In this document: piece after piece, positions 51,135-62,681 of the stretch
How positions within the stretch are numbered: the first letter of the stretch is position 1
Layout of the letters: every line of letters starts with the position of its first letter
Assembly: GCF_029774155.1 (NCBI RefSeq)
Contig: NZ_CP103833.1
Span: forward strand, 1-64,000
DNA: 64,000 nt
Direction: 5' to 3'
Source: Actinobacillus arthritidis
Lineage (GTDB): Bacteria; Pseudomonadota; Gammaproteobacteria; Enterobacterales; Pasteurellaceae
Translations under genes and position numbers: made by a program
The notes under the pieces: generated by a model
Databases searched by the model: none
What the model was told of the DNA's origin: nothing
Seen by the model: the letters and a program-made list of their open reading frames with translations, nothing else

Positions 51135-52415
51135 ATGACCGCTTCTCATTCTTCAGTTCAAGCTTCAGTGTGGCGACAAATTTTTACTAAAAATATGTTG
51201 CTTTGTATTTATACCGGTTTTTGTTCCGGCTTGCCTTTATTTGTATTGATTCAATTAATGCCAGCTTGGTTTACTTCGGCAAATCTCGATATTAAAACCA
51301 TTGTCGCTTTTACTTTGACCTCGCTTCCTTATACGTGGAAATTTTTATGGGCGGCCTTATTGGATCGCTATTTCCCTCCGTTTTTGGGTCGTCGCCGCGA
51401 CTGGATTTTTCTTGCTCAATTAGGCTTATTGGCAATTCTAGCCGGCTTCGGCTTTTTTGATCCAGTAGCGGATATTGGTATGATTACCGTGCTTTCGGTA
51501 ATTTTAGCCTTTTTATCTGCTACGCAGGATATTGTGGTAGATGCTTACCGCCGAGAAATCTTATCAGACAATGAATTGGGCTTAGGTAACTCGATTCACG
51601 TGAATGCTTATCGTATCGCCGGATTAATACCGGGCGGTTTGTCGCTTTTCTTGGCGGATCATTATCCTTGGCAAACGGTATTTTTGATTACCTCCGCATT
51701 TATGTTGCCTTGTCTATTGGTGACTTTATTGGCTAGCGAGCCACAAAGTAAACCGATTGACCGTAGTAAACCGTTTTATATGGCGTTTGTTGATCCGTTT
51801 AAGGAATTTTTCAGCCGAAAAGGCGTATGGGGTGCAGTAGGACTTATCCTATTTATTTTCTTATATAAATTAGGTGATTCGCTGGCGACTTCGTTACAAA
51901 CCAAATTTATTTTAGATATGGGCTTTACTAAATCGCATATTGCGGCGGTGGTTAAAACAACTTCGCTTTGGTGTAGTATCGGAGGTGGGATTATCGGCGG
52001 AATAGCAATGCTGAAACTAGGGGTAAATCGTGCGTTATGGATTTTTGGCTCGGTGCAGTTAGTGACTATTCTCGGTTTTGCTTATCTTGCAAGTTTTGAG
52101 TATTTTCCAACTGCTTCTATCGGTTCAGCAGAACTCTTTAAATTAGGTATGGTAATGGCGGGTGAATACCTCGGTGTCGGCTTAGGTACGGCGGCCTTTG
52201 TTGCTTTTATGGCACGAGAGACCAATCCGATGTATACCGCAATGCAATTGGCAATTTTTACCAGCCTTGCGGCGTTGCCAAGTAAATTCTTAGGGGCTTA
52301 TACTGGACATTTAGTTGAAGCCTTCGGTTATTATCAGTTTTTTTGGCTTTGTTTCTTTATTGCGATTCCGGGGATGTTGATGCTGATTAAGGTAGCACCG
52401 TGGCGAGAGAAGTAA
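51135..52415 (+). CDS. ampG: Muropeptide transporter AmpG
   Basis: AmpG imports anhydro-muropeptides for cell-wall recycling. The 426-residue MFS protein opens with LLCIYTGFCSGLPLFVLIQL and has the family segments TSLPYTWKFLWAALLDRYFP, QDIVVDAYRREILSDNELG and late ARETNPMYTAMQLAIFTS. About twelve to fourteen spans are visible. In relatives it influences beta-lactamase induction. It has its own terminator. Confidence 0.95.
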   Translation: MTASHSSVQASVWRQIFTKNMLLCIYTGFCSGLPLFVLIQLMPAWFTSANLDIKTIVAFTLTSLPYTWKFLWAALLDRYFPPFLGRRRDWIFLAQLGLLAILAGFGFFDPVADIGMITVLSVILAFLSATQDIVVDAYRREILSDNELGLGNSIHVNAYRIAGLIPGGLSLFLADHYPWQTVFLITSAFMLPCLLVTLLASEPQSKPIDRSKPFYMAFVDPFKEFFSRKGVWGAVGLILFIFLYKLGDSLATSLQTKFILDMGFTKSHIAAVVKTTSLWCSIGGGIIGGIAMLKLGVNRALWIFGSVQLVTILGFAYLASFEYFPTASIGSAELFKLGMVMAGEYLGVGLGTAAFVAFMARETNPMYTAMQLAIFTSLAALPSKFLGAYTGHLVEAFGYYQFFWLCFFIAIPGMLMLIKVAPWREK

Positions 52416-52461
52416 CGAATAGTTTATGAAAGCGATATAAAAATCAGATAACAATATATTG

Positions 52462-52497
52462 AACCCCTTTTGTTGCCAAACAGAAGGGGTTTTTTTA
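52462..52497 (+). terminator. ampG terminator
   Basis: AACCCCTT (52462-52469) pairs with AAGGGGTT (52484-52491), followed by a run of T. Confidence 0.85.
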
Positions 52498-52524
52498 TAT
52501 ATTTTAGTTATAAATTTATTCGAA

Positions 52525-52543
52525 AATGAGATTGACTCGCATT
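52525..52543 (+). promoter_or_regulatory. Fur-box candidate before the TonB receptor
   Basis: AATGAGATTGACTCGCATT is a 19-base site with seven-base inverted ends (AATGAGA and TCGCATT, one mismatch), the length and pattern of a Fur box. It lies 71 bases before the receptor start with a TATACATT -10-like stretch next to it. Iron-repressed control of an iron or heme receptor is the expected use. Confidence 0.6.
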
Positions 52544-52613
52544 ATACATTTAAGTATATTTACAGAACTTTATTACAAATACGATTAATTCTCAAAATTA
52601 ATAAGGCGGTTAA

Positions 52614-54738
52614 ATGCGATTCTCTCCATCAAAACTCTCTATGGCAGTATTTCTTGCAACAACATCTGTGGCTTATGCTCAAGAAAATACAGTAAATTTA
52701 GATGTTATTTCTGTTGTGTCAGAAAATGCCGGTGCAAAAAGTAAAACTAATGTAGTGACTTTAAAAGATTTAAATAAGGGCACAAAAGAAGATTTACGTG
52801 GTGTGTTAAGTGCTGAGCCGGCAATCAATTTTGGTGGTGGTACAGGTGGTACTTCGCAATGGACAACGATTCGTGGTATGGGGCAAGACCAAATTGATAT
52901 TAAAGTGGATAATACTTACTCTGATGCACAGATATTCCACCATCAAAGCCGTTTTATGTTAGATCCATCACTTATCAAACGCATTGACGTGCGTAAAGGT
53001 GCGGGATCTGCAAGTGCCGGTATCGGTGCGACCAGTGGATCGATTGAAGCGACAACTGTTGATGCGAAGGATTTATTAAGGGAAGGACAAGATTTCGGTT
53101 TTAAATTAAATGCTGGTGTAAGTAGCAATAAAGGTCATTCGCAAGGTGCAAGTGTTTACGGTAAATCCGGAGCATTTGATGCGTTATTAAGCGGTAACTG
53201 GGAAACAGCTGAAAATTATAAAGGTGGTAAAGGCTACTCCAACAAAGAAGGGAGTGATACGGTTAAAAACAGTGCATTAGGTCAGCGTGGTCTATTAGCT
53301 AAATTCGGTTTTGATATTAACGAAGATCATCGTGTAGTATTAAGCCATCGCCAAGAGCGTTATCACGGTGAACGTGCATTACGTGAAGAATTTGATTTCT
53401 CTCAGGATTGGACTACAACAGCGAGTTTAACGCCTGAACAACGTCTTGCCGGCTATAAATTAGGTGCGCACCGCAGGTACGGATCGTAGCGGGCGTCCGA
53501 CCCGTTACTTGCTTGATAAAAATGGTGCTTTAGTTGCAAATGATGCAAATAATGACCCTCGTTACCGTATTACGACTCAAAATACGACAAATCTTGAGTA
53601 TACCGGTAAAAATCTAGGTTTTATTAATGAAGTAAAAGCAAATGCTTACTTATTAGAAAACTCACGTGAAGAAACCGATACGAATTCAAAAACAAAAGTG
53701 GTTACCAAAGGGGCAAATATCAATTTTGATTCTGAAATCGGTAGTGATCATTTTGTAAAATATGGTGTGAATTATCGCCATCAAGAAGGTAAACCAAATT
53801 CATTAGAAGCCTTTGCTGAAAACCGTAGAACAAGAAGATTAGAAGCGACAGGTGTAACCAATCGCCAAGAGAAAGAAGATGTTGGCGCTTATGTAGAAGG
53901 CATTTGGGGCTTTGGTCCAGTAACCATGACAACCGGTTTACGTTATGAGCATTTTGATTTTAAAGCCAATGACGGTAAAAAAGTCAGTGACGGTGCATTT
54001 AATCCAAGCGTCGGTTTAATTTGGGAAGTGGCTCAAGGTTTAAGTTTAAATACAAACTTAAACTATGCGACACGTAGTCCACGTTTCTACGAAGTAGCAT
54101 TAAGTGGTAGTACCGCTCGTAGTGTTGCGGATGACTTAAAAGCAGAAAAAGCACGTAATACTGAGATTGGCTTCAACTATGATTTCAATGATAGCTTATC
54201 AGTTAATGGTAGTTACTTCTGGCAAAAAGTAAAAGATGCACACGCCGTATTAAATAATACCTTGGTTAATTCCGCTTTATTACGTAACAAAGGTTATGAG
54301 CTAGGTGCGGCGTATAAATATAACGGTTTAACATTCCGTTTAGGAGTGGCAGATAGCAAACCTGAAACTTGGGTATTTAATGGTGCAAGTTTAGATAGTA
54401 CAGTGTATGCGGTTGCAACCGGACGTACTTGGACAACAGGTCTTTCTTATAAATTTGAAAATCAAAGTTTAGAAATCGGTTGGAAAGGTCGCTTTGTTGA
54501 AGGAGAAACTGGTACGCCAAGTCGTGGTTCAAGTGCAACAGCTGATCTTGTTAAACAATCAGGTTATGGTGTCAATGATTTCTATGTAAGTTGGGATGCG
54601 AATAAAAACTTAACACTTAACTTTGCGGTAAATAATGCATTCAATAAAAACTATAAGAGTCATAGTCAACGTGCAGGGGCAACCAGTTTACCGTCCGCAG
54701 GTCGTGACTTCCGCTTAAATGCAAGTTATACCTTCTAA
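52614..54738 (+). CDS. TonB-dependent outer-membrane receptor, FrpB/FetA-like, frameshifted
   Basis: A receptor of about 708 residues. The signal peptide ends SVAYA|QENTVN; then a plug domain with VVTLKDLNKGTKEDLRGVL and IRGMGQDQIDIKVDN, and a 22-strand barrel ending NASYTF. Sequence such as SVYGKSGAFDALLSGNWE and LSHRQERYHGERALREEF resembles the neisserial FetA/FrpB group of iron or siderophore/heme receptors. The first frame ends at 53489; the second starts at about 53470 (TAGTDRSGRPTRYLL). The break, net +1 or -2, lies at 53466-53476 in GGTGCGCACCGC; I cannot fix it to one base. A Fur box precedes it. Substrate: iron chelate or heme, uncertain. Confidence 0.85.
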
Positions 54739-54754
54739 GTAGCGGTCAAATTGA

Positions 54755-55489
<735 letters not shown>

Positions 55490-55504
55490 TTTAAATAACA
55501 TCTC

Positions 55505-55556
55505 AGCGGTCATTTTTAGTAAGTATTTTACAATTTTTTTGCTAAAAATGACCGCT
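55505..55556 (+). terminator. adk terminator from inverted uptake-signal cores
   Basis: AGCGGTCATTTTTAG (55505-55519) pairs exactly with CTAAAAATGACCGCT (55542-55556). Confidence 0.8.
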
Positions 55557-55599
55557 TTGTTATGATGTTTAGCGACATTGCTATAGGATAGAAATAACA

Positions 55600-55634
55600 A
55601 AGGGTTGAATGTAATAATACATTCAACCCTTTTA
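55600..55634 (-). terminator. mdh terminator
   Basis: AAGGGTTGAATGTA, loop ATAA, TACATTCAACCCTT: a 14-bp perfect stem that follows the leftward mdh gene by about 25 bases. Confidence 0.85.
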
Positions 55635-55657
55635 ATTAATCTTTATAGAGATTTTGC

Positions 55658-56611
55658 TTATGGATTCACAAAATTTTTACCTAGTGCGATGTCAGCATCA
55701 AGCACCGGTTTTAATTCTGCTAATTTAGCTTGCTCATATTCACTTAATTGACCAATCGGTAAGATTTCTTCCACACCAGTTAGACCGAAACGTACAGGGT
55801 GTGCGAAAAATTCCGGATAGTCGGAACCTTCTTTACTTTCTACATAAGCGTAACGAACGCAATCTTCGCCTAATAATGCTTTGAATACAGCAACGGCAAA
55901 ACGAGCTCCAGATTCCGCCATTGAAAGTGTTGCAGATCCGCCACCGGCTTTTGCTTCAACCACTTCAGTACCAGCATTTTGGATACGATAGGTTAATGCT
56001 TCGATTTCTTCTTGCGCAAATGAAAGTGAAACACCTTCAGCAAGTGCCTGAGAAAGTAACGGAAGAATTGTTGTTCCTGAGTGACCACCGATAACCGGAA
56101 CTTTAACGGTTTCGACATTTTTACCTTTTAATTCAGAGGTAAATGTTTTTGCACGAACCACATCTAATGTAGTTACACCGAATAATTTACGCTTATCGTA
56201 AACACCAGCTTTACGTAATACTTCCGCCGCAATCGGTACAAGCGTATTTACCGGATTTGTTACAATACCGATACACGCTTTAGGGCAAACTTGAGCAACT
56301 TTTTCAACTAAGTTTTTAACGATATCCGCATTGATATTAAATAAATCCGCACGTGTCATACCCGGTTTACGTGCTACACCGGCAGTAATGATGACAAGAT
56401 TCGCATCTTTAAGAGCTTCACTTGGATCTTCACCGGAATAACCAACTGCATTTACAGAGGTTGGGATATGGCTGATATCCACCGCAATACCCGGTGTGAC
56501 CGGCGAAATATCATATAACGCCAAGTCCGTACCTACCGGTAAACGAAGTTTTAATAATAGAGCGAGAGTTTGGCCGATACCACCGGTCGCGCCTAAAAGT
56601 GCAACTTTCAT
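55658..56611 (-). CDS. mdh: Malate dehydrogenase
   Basis: Mdh interconverts malate and oxaloacetate with NAD. The 317-residue protein has NAD-binding [16 protein letters not shown] (4-19), the substrate Arg loop [13 protein letters not shown] with its Arg residues, and the catalytic [14 protein letters not shown] with His. It is divergent from argR, the same neighbour pair as in E. coli and H. influenzae. Confidence 0.98.
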   Translation of the reverse strand: MKVALLGATGGIGQTLALLLKLRLPVGTDLALYDISPVTPGIAVDISHIPTSVNAVGYSGEDPSEALKDANLVIITAGVARKPGMTRADLFNINADIVKNLVEKVAQVCPKACIGIVTNPVNTLVPIAAEVLRKAGVYDKRKLFGVTTLDVVRAKTFTSELKGKNVETVKVPVIGGHSGTTILPLLSQALAEGVSLSFAQEEIEALTYRIQNAGTEVVEAKAGGGSATLSMAESGARFAVAVFKALLGEDCVRYAYVESKEGSDYPEFFAHPVRFGLTGVEEILPIGQLSEYEQAKLAELKPVLDADIALGKNFVNP

Positions 56612-56760
56612 AAGTAACTCCTAATCAATAATGGTTATAAAATAAAACTGAGCTAAGTTTACCAAACATTTCTAAAGATTGATGCTTAATAAACCAATTT
56701 TTTCTAAAAATATTTCTAATGTTTGATTTAGATTGATTTTTTCCTATCAGTAAGCAAAAA

Positions 56761-56792
56761 TTATGCATTAAAGTTGAATAGATATTGCATAA
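56761..56792. promoter_or_regulatory. Inverted repeat before argR
   Basis: TTATGCA (56761-56767) and TGCATAA (56786-56792) are inverted copies, with GTTGAATAGATATT between them that partly resembles half an ARG box. It overlaps the likely argR promoter, so autoregulation by ArgR is possible. Match to the ARG-box consensus is weak. Confidence 0.35.
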
Positions 56793-56802
56793 AAGGACAA
56801 AT

Positions 56803-57264
56803 ATGGAAAAACTTGATAAGTTATCCGAAACATTTAAAGCATTGCTAAAACAGGAGAAATTCGGTTCTCAGAGCGAAATTGTGAGTGCGTTACAAGAGCT
56901 AGGTTTTGAGAATATCAACCAATCCAAAGTGTCCCGAATGCTATCGAAATTCGGTGCAGTCAGAACCCGTAATACGAAGATGGAAATGGTATATCAATTA
57001 CCGGTGGAATTAGGTGTACCGACAACTTCCAGTCCGCTTAAAAATTTGGTGGTAGATATAGATCATAATGATGTACTTATCGTGGTAAAAACAAGTCCGG
57101 GAGCAAGACAGTTGATTGCACGTTTACTCGATTCAATGGGCAAAAGTGAGGGGATTTTAGGTACGATTGCTGGGGACGATACGATTTTTATTACCCCAAC
57201 AAAAGAAACGTCAATGGTACAGTTGATGCAAAATATTACCGAATTATTCGAGTCATCTTTTTAA
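56803..57264 (+). CDS. argR: Arginine repressor ArgR
   Basis: ArgR is a hexameric, arginine-dependent repressor of arginine synthesis genes. I start at ATG 56803, five bases after AAAGGAC. The 153-residue protein has the N-terminal winged helix ([20 protein letters not shown], then [11 protein letters not shown]) and the C-terminal arginine-binding, oligomerising domain with [17 protein letters not shown] and [13 protein letters not shown]. The stop overlaps the next ATG by one base. Confidence 0.97.
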   Translation: MEKLDKLSETFKALLKQEKFGSQSEIVSALQELGFENINQSKVSRMLSKFGAVRTRNTKMEMVYQLPVELGVPTTSSPLKNLVVDIDHNDVLIVVKTSPGARQLIARLLDSMGKSEGILGTIAGDDTIFITPTKETSMVQLMQNITELFESSF

Positions 57265-58154
57265 TGAATATTTTCTTAACTGGTGGCACCGGTTTTATCG
57301 GACAGGCTTTAGTAAAAGCATTGTTGGCAGAGGGACATTACTTGACGATCTTAACTCGTCAATCTTTACCTAAAACTAGCTTTCCGCAAGCGGTTAAATT
57401 TTGCCAAAATTTAGATGAGTTTCGTGATTTTAATCAGTTCGATGCGGTCATTAATTTAGCCGGAGAGCCGATTTTTGATAAGGCTTGGAGCAAACGGCAA
57501 AAACAAATTTTATTAAACAGCCGGATTCAATTAACCGCTGAATTAGCAGGTTTGATTAATGCTAGCGAGCATCCGCCACACACTTTTCTCTCCGGATCGG
57601 CAACTGGTTTCTATGGCGATTTAGATTCAGTTGCAAATTTTTATACGGAATCGACCGCTTGTGGTGCAAATTTTAGTGCGATGATTTGTGAGCAATGGGA
57701 GCAACAAGCGTTATTAGCAAGCAGTAAGACTCGAGTTTGTCTATTAAGAACTGGAATAGTCTTGGCGGAATATGGTGGTGCTTTAGCAAAAATGTTGCCT
57801 TTATATCGTTTAAATTTAGCTGGTAAATTAGGGAGTGGAAAGCAGTATTGGGCTTGGATTAGCTTGGAAGATCATATTCAAGCGGTCTTATTTTTATTAA
57901 AAAATGCAAAATGTCGCGGAGCATTTAACTTAGTTGCACCCAAGCCAATTACCAATAGTGAGTTTAATCGGAAATTAGCCACTTTCTTAAAGCGATATGC
58001 GATTTTTGCCGTACCAAGTTTTATGTTAAAGCTGTTACTTGGGGAACGTTCGCAATTATTATTGGATAATCAACCGCTTGTACCGAAAAAGTTGTTGGAT
58101 GCCGGTTTTAAATTTAAATGTCCGAATTTGGATGTTTCGCAAATTCTGAAATAA
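57264..58154 (+). CDS. TIGR01777-type NAD(P)-binding epimerase, YfcH-like
   Basis: A 296-residue short-chain dehydrogenase-like protein with [20 protein letters not shown] at the start, NLAGEPIFDKAWSKRQKQ and the family SGSATGFYGD (in place of the usual catalytic Ser region). It matches the YfcH group; function is not firmly known. It overlaps argR by one base (TAATG), as part of a two-gene operon. Confidence 0.9.
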   Translation: MNIFLTGGTGFIGQALVKALLAEGHYLTILTRQSLPKTSFPQAVKFCQNLDEFRDFNQFDAVINLAGEPIFDKAWSKRQKQILLNSRIQLTAELAGLINASEHPPHTFLSGSATGFYGDLDSVANFYTESTACGANFSAMICEQWEQQALLASSKTRVCLLRTGIVLAEYGGALAKMLPLYRLNLAGKLGSGKQYWAWISLEDHIQAVLFLLKNAKCRGAFNLVAPKPITNSEFNRKLATFLKRYAIFAVPSFMLKLLLGERSQLLLDNQPLVPKKLLDAGFKFKCPNLDVSQILK

Positions 58155-58181
58155 AAAATCCCACCATTGGTGGGATTTTTT
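58154..58181. terminator. Terminator between yfcH-like gene and HtrA gene
   Basis: AAAAATCCCACC, ATT, GGTGGGATTTTT: a perfect 12-bp stem usable from both sides. Confidence 0.9.
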
Positions 58182-58191
58182 GCTTTCTACT

Positions 58192-59587
58192 TTATTGAAG
58201 GATTAAATAGAAGTTTGCGTTGCCACGTAAAATATTTAATGCAACGACAGAAGGTTTTGAATCTAACACTTCACGTAATTGATTAATATTTTCCACAGCG
58301 ACACGGTTTACACCAACGATAATATCACCTTCTGCCAATCCTCTATTTTCAGCTAATGAACCTTTGGCAACCTTAGCAATTTCAACCCCTTTGATACGAT
58401 CTTTATCAAAGTTGGTTAATTCTGCACCTTTTAGCCCCGGAATCAGATCTTTTACATTGGTTTGTGCTGTTTTACCTTGTTCTGCCTGTAAAGTCACTTT
58501 AGCTTTTTCTTGTTTACCATCACGCAAGTAGGTTAATTCAATCTCTTTGCCTACGCCTGAAGTGGCAACTTTTGCACGTAATTCGCTGAAGTCGCGGATT
58601 TTTTGACCGTTGATTTCAGTAATCACATCACCGGCTTTTAGTCCTGCTTTAGCAGCAGACGGAATCGGTCAATACTTCACTGATAAATGCACCTTGTTGT
58701 GCGTTGATATTAAATTCTTTAGCGAGATCTGCGTTGAGTTCACCGCCTTTAATACCTAACATACCACGTTTAACTTCGCCGTATTGAATAATTTGTTGTA
58801 CTAAATTATTCGCCATATTCGCCGGAATCGCAAATGCAATACCTGCATTCCCACCGCTTGGAGAGATAATCGCGGTATTAATACCGATTAATTCACCGTT
58901 TAAGTTGATTAATGGACCGCCTGAGTTACCTTGGTTTACTGCCGCATCGGTTTGGATATAACTTTCGTAACCTTCGTCAATACTGCCGGTTGAACGTCCT
59001 AATGCCGAAATAATGCCTGAAGTTACTGTTTGCCCTAAACCGAATGGGTTACCGATTGCTACGCTGAAATCGCCGACACGTAATTTATCCGAATCGGCAA
59101 ATTTTAATTCGGTTAAATCTTTCGGGTTTTCCATTTGCACTAATGCTACATCGGATAACGGATCTGCACCGATTAATTTTGCTTTAAATTCACGACCGTC
59201 TTCTAATTTGATGGTAATTTTATCTGCATCTTTGATCACGTGGTTATTGGTAATCACATAACCTTTTTCGGCATTAATAATCGCACCTGAACCTTGTCCA
59301 CGGAAGTTACGTGGTGTGCTTCGTTCACCAAACATATCAGGGCCGAAGAAAAATTCAAATTCTTCGGGAATATCTCGACGATATTGTGTATTTTCTGTTT
59401 TTGTTTTTCCTTCAACTGCAATGCTGACCACTGCCGGACGCACTTTTTCGATCATCGGTGCAAGACTCGGTACTGCTTGTCCTTCAACAGCGGTGGGTAA
59501 TGTTGCATTGACGATGCTAGGTGTAGCAAACATCCCTAGACCAAGAACGAAAGACGCTAAAATTGATTTTTTCATTGTTTTATTCAT
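58192..59587 (-). CDS. Periplasmic HtrA serine protease (DegP/DegQ type), frameshifted
   Basis: A quality-control protease and chaperone of the periplasm. The signal peptide is MNKTMKKSILASFVLGLGMF and on, cleaved near VNA|TLPTA; start codons at 59590 and 59587 both fit, the second being better spaced from AAGGA. The catalytic triad is visible in TNNHVIKD (His), DVALVQ (Asp) and GNSGGPLIN (Ser), followed by two PDZ domains. The first frame ends at about 58649 because of one extra base at about 58671 (TCCGTCT for TC(C/G)TCT); correction gives SEVLTDSSAAKAGLKAGD, like the H. influenzae HtrA sequence, and about 465 residues. degP versus degQ is not resolved. Confidence 0.9.
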
Positions 59588-59845
59588 CATAAATCCTTTG
59601 TTTTCATGGTGATGTTAATTTCTCACAAACAAGTTCGTTGTTCGTGTTCGTTAAGACCAAATAATTTTGGGGCAGTTCATTCGAAAACAAGGAAAATTGG
59701 AAAAATAATGCTGATATATTGATTTATAAGAGTTAAATTCATCATTAAATTGTGCAAAATTTGTCAAATTTTAAAAATCCTTTGACTTTAAGTTTGAGTT
59801 AATAGAGTATTGCCAACCATTTTCTATTTAATAAAGAAACTTCTC

Positions 59846-60649
59846 ATGCGTGATAATGAATACTTAGTTGAAGTAAAAAATCTTACCTTCAAACGAGGGG
59901 AAAGAGTTATTTATGACAACTTAAATCTGCGAGTGCAGAAAGGGAAAATTACAGCGATTATGGGGCCTTCCGGTATCGGTAAAACGACATTATTACGTTT
60001 AATAGGCGGTCAGATTTTACCGGAAATCGGCGAAATATTATTTGATGGTGAAGATGTGTGTACAGCCTCGAACAGTAGGTTATATGCGATTCGCCAACGT
60101 ATGGGTATGTTATTTCAATCAGGTGCGTTATTTACTGATTTATCTACCTTCGATAATGTTGCTTTCCCTATTCGTGAACACACGAAATTACCTGAAAAAT
60201 TAATTCGGAAATTAGTGTTAATGAAATTAGAATCGGTCGGCTTACGCGGTGCGGCAGATCTTATGCCGGCAGAACTCTCCGGTGGTATGGCTCGTCGAGC
60301 GGCACTTGCTCGAGCGATTGCACTTGATCCAGAATTAATTATGTATGATGAACCCTTTACCGGACAAGACCCGATTAGTATGGGGGTTATTGTTGAATTA
60401 ATTAAAAAACTTAATCAGGCATTAAATTTAACCTCAATCGTCGTATCACATGATGTAACGGAAGTATTAAGTATTGCTGATTATGCTTATATCGTAGCGG
60501 ATAAGAGAGTCATTGCGGAAGGTACGCCGGATGCTTTAAGAGCAAGTCAAGATCCGCAAGTCGTTCAATTCTTGGCAGGGAAAGCGGATGGTCCGGTGCG
60601 TTTCCATTATCCGGCTAAAGATTATACGGAGGAGCTGTTTAGTGATTAA
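59846..60649 (+). CDS. mlaF: Phospholipid ABC transporter ATP-binding protein MlaF
   Basis: MlaF powers the MlaFEDB complex that moves phospholipids between inner membrane and the periplasmic carrier MlaC to keep outer-membrane asymmetry. The 267-residue protein has Walker [12 protein letters not shown] (near 39), signature [14 protein letters not shown], Walker [14 protein letters not shown] and switch VVSHD. ATG 59846 is chosen over an upstream TTG frame. It is the first of mlaFEDCB. Confidence 0.97.
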   Translation: MRDNEYLVEVKNLTFKRGERVIYDNLNLRVQKGKITAIMGPSGIGKTTLLRLIGGQILPEIGEILFDGEDVCTASNSRLYAIRQRMGMLFQSGALFTDLSTFDNVAFPIREHTKLPEKLIRKLVLMKLESVGLRGAADLMPAELSGGMARRAALARAIALDPELIMYDEPFTGQDPISMGVIVELIKKLNQALNLTSIVVSHDVTEVLSIADYAYIVADKRVIAEGTPDALRASQDPQVVQFLAGKADGPVRFHYPAKDYTEELFSD

Positions 60650-61418
60650 TTTTATCAGTGGTATCGGCTCTAGCGTTATCGGATTTATCCGAGCTTTTGG
60701 GCGAGCAACTTTTATGTTGCTGGGTGCTCTTGTCGGGAAACCGCAGTTCCGTAAGCATACACCGTTATTAATTAAGCAGTTATATGTGCTAGGTGTACAA
60801 TCTTTATTGATTATTATGCTCTCTGGCTTGTTTATTGGTATGGTGCTGGGACTACAAGGCTATGTTGTATTGGTTGATTTTGTCGCGGAAACTAGTCTAG
60901 GAACCTTAGTTTCTTTATCTCTACTGCGAGAACTTGGTCCGGTTGTAACCGCATTATTATTTGCTGGTCGAGCCGGTTCGGCATTAACCGCCGAAATTGG
61001 TTTAATGAAAGCAACTGAGCAACTTTCCAGCCTTGAAATGATGGCGGTTGATCCGCTAAGACGAATTATCGCACCACGTTTTTGGGCAGGTGTGATTTCA
61101 ATGCCGATTTTGGTCGCGATTTTTACCGCAATCGGGATTTGGGGCGGTTCACTTGTCGGTGTGGATTGGAAAGGCGTTGACGGTGGCAGTTTTTGGTCGG
61201 TGATGCAAAATTCGGTTGATGCCAGCGATTTAATTAACGGCTTTGTAAAAAGTATTATTTTTGCATTTGCTGTTGTATGGATTGCGTTATTTAACGGTTA
61301 TGACTCAACGGCAACATCGGAAGGTATTAGCCAAGCGACCACACGTACGGTAGTTCACGCTTCATTAGTCGTGTTAGGACTGGATTTTATTTTAACCGCG
61401 ATTATGTTCGGTGGTTAA
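60642..61418 (+). CDS. mlaE: Phospholipid ABC transporter permease MlaE
   Basis: Permease of the Mla complex. I start at GTG 60642, eight bases after GGAGGAG and overlapping mlaF by eight bases; this gives 258 residues, close to E. coli (260). Five to six spans and the MlaE block [20 protein letters not shown] then [20 protein letters not shown] are present. A longer frame from 60588 is a shadow. Confidence 0.96.
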   Translation: MINFISGIGSSVIGFIRAFGRATFMLLGALVGKPQFRKHTPLLIKQLYVLGVQSLLIIMLSGLFIGMVLGLQGYVVLVDFVAETSLGTLVSLSLLRELGPVVTALLFAGRAGSALTAEIGLMKATEQLSSLEMMAVDPLRRIIAPRFWAGVISMPILVAIFTAIGIWGGSLVGVDWKGVDGGSFWSVMQNSVDASDLINGFVKSIIFAFAVVWIALFNGYDSTATSEGISQATTRTVVHASLVVLGLDFILTAIMFGG

Positions 61419-61436
61419 TTCACTAAGGAAAAGACA

Positions 61437-61961
61437 ATGCGTCAATCAATTAAATATGAATTTTGGGTAGGCTTATTCGTATTACTCGGCTTAGCGGCTT
61501 TAGTATTTTTAGGCTTAAGAGTGGCTAATGTGCAAGGATTTACTTCTGAAAAAACTTATACCCTCTATGCAACTTTTGATAATATCGGTGGACTAAAGGT
61601 TCGTGCGCCGATTAAAGTCGGAGGAGTAGTTGTAGGGCGAGTTTCTGATATTAGTTTAGATGCTCAAACTTATACACCGAAAGTGTCACTTGCTGTTAAT
61701 GAGGATTTTAATAAAATTCCTGACACAAGCTCACTTTCAATTAAAACTTCGGGTTTATTAGGCGAACAATATATTGCGTTAAATATCGGCTTTATGATGG
61801 AAGGCGAAACGGAATATATGAAAGAAGGCAGTAGCTTTGCTGATACAAATTCGGCAATGGTATTGGAAGATTTAATCGGTCAGTTCTTATACGGCGATAA
61901 AAAATCGGATAAAACTGACGGAGAAAATGCAGAAGGCAAAGAAGAGCCTAAAGCACAATAA
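61437..61961 (+). CDS. mlaD: Mla complex MCE-domain protein MlaD
   Basis: MlaD forms a hexameric MCE ring on the periplasmic face of MlaFE. The 174-residue protein has one N-terminal span (about 8-28, WVGLFVLLGLAALVFLGLRV) and an MCE domain with FDNIGGLKVRAPIKVGGVVV. The tail is charged (KKSDKTDGENAEGKEEPKAQ). Confidence 0.96.
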   Translation: MRQSIKYEFWVGLFVLLGLAALVFLGLRVANVQGFTSEKTYTLYATFDNIGGLKVRAPIKVGGVVVGRVSDISLDAQTYTPKVSLAVNEDFNKIPDTSSLSIKTSGLLGEQYIALNIGFMMEGETEYMKEGSSFADTNSAMVLEDLIGQFLYGDKKSDKTDGENAEGKEEPKAQ

Positions 61962-62032
61962 TTGCAAAGTGAAATTCACGGCGTAATATTTTATTTTAGG
62001 TGGGATGACCACCTTACATTTGGAGATTTTAA

Positions 62033-62671
62033 ATGTTAAAAAATATCAAAAAAGCAATCGTAACTGGTTTTGTAGCATTAGCAACGTTATTTTCAGCACA
62101 AGCATTTGCAGAAACTAGTCCTTATGCGTTAACTCAACAAGCGACAGATAAATTATTTGGTGATATTAAAGCGAATCAAGGTAAAATTAAGTCAAATCCA
62201 GAATATTTACGTACTATCGTACGCAATGATTTAATGCCTCATGTACACGTAAAATATGCAGGTCAGTTAGTGTTAGGTAAAAACTTATCTTCGGCGACAG
62301 ATGCTCAACGTGAAGCATTCTTTAACGCATTTGGTCAATTTGTTGAGCAATCATACGCACAAGTATTAACGCAATATACTGATCAACAAGTTCAAATTGA
62401 AAATGAAAAACCGACTGATGGTAAAACAATCGTAAGCATTCGTGTGAATTTAATTCAATCAAATGGTGCTCAACCGGTTAAATTAGACTTCAAATGGCGT
62501 AAAAACAGTAAGACCGGCGAATGGCAGGCTTACGATATGGCGACTGAAGGTGTAAGTATGGTAGCAACCAAACAAAACGAATGGAGTGGTGTATTACGTC
62601 AAAAAGGTATTGACGCTCTAACTGCTCAAGTTGCACAATCAGCAAAACAACCGATTACATTAAGTAAATAA
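62033..62671 (+). CDS. mlaC: Periplasmic phospholipid-binding protein MlaC
   Basis: MlaC shuttles lipids between MlaA-porin at the outer membrane and MlaFEDB. The 212-residue precursor has a signal peptide ending AQAFA|ETSPY and the MlaC fold with EYLRTIVRNDLMPHVHVKYA, EAFFNAFGQFVEQSYAQVLT and YDMATEGVSMV. It lies 71 bases after mlaD. Confidence 0.96.
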   Translation: MLKNIKKAIVTGFVALATLFSAQAFAETSPYALTQQATDKLFGDIKANQGKIKSNPEYLRTIVRNDLMPHVHVKYAGQLVLGKNLSSATDAQREAFFNAFGQFVEQSYAQVLTQYTDQQVQIENEKPTDGKTIVSIRVNLIQSNGAQPVKLDFKWRKNSKTGEWQAYDMATEGVSMVATKQNEWSGVLRQKGIDALTAQVAQSAKQPITLSK

Positions 62672-62681
62672 TTATAGTTTT

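Noticed and set aside
59591..59700. A sigma-E promoter before the HtrA gene
   Set aside because: A GAACTT-like -35 is visible on the minus strand but no matching -10 at the right distance, so I do not call it.
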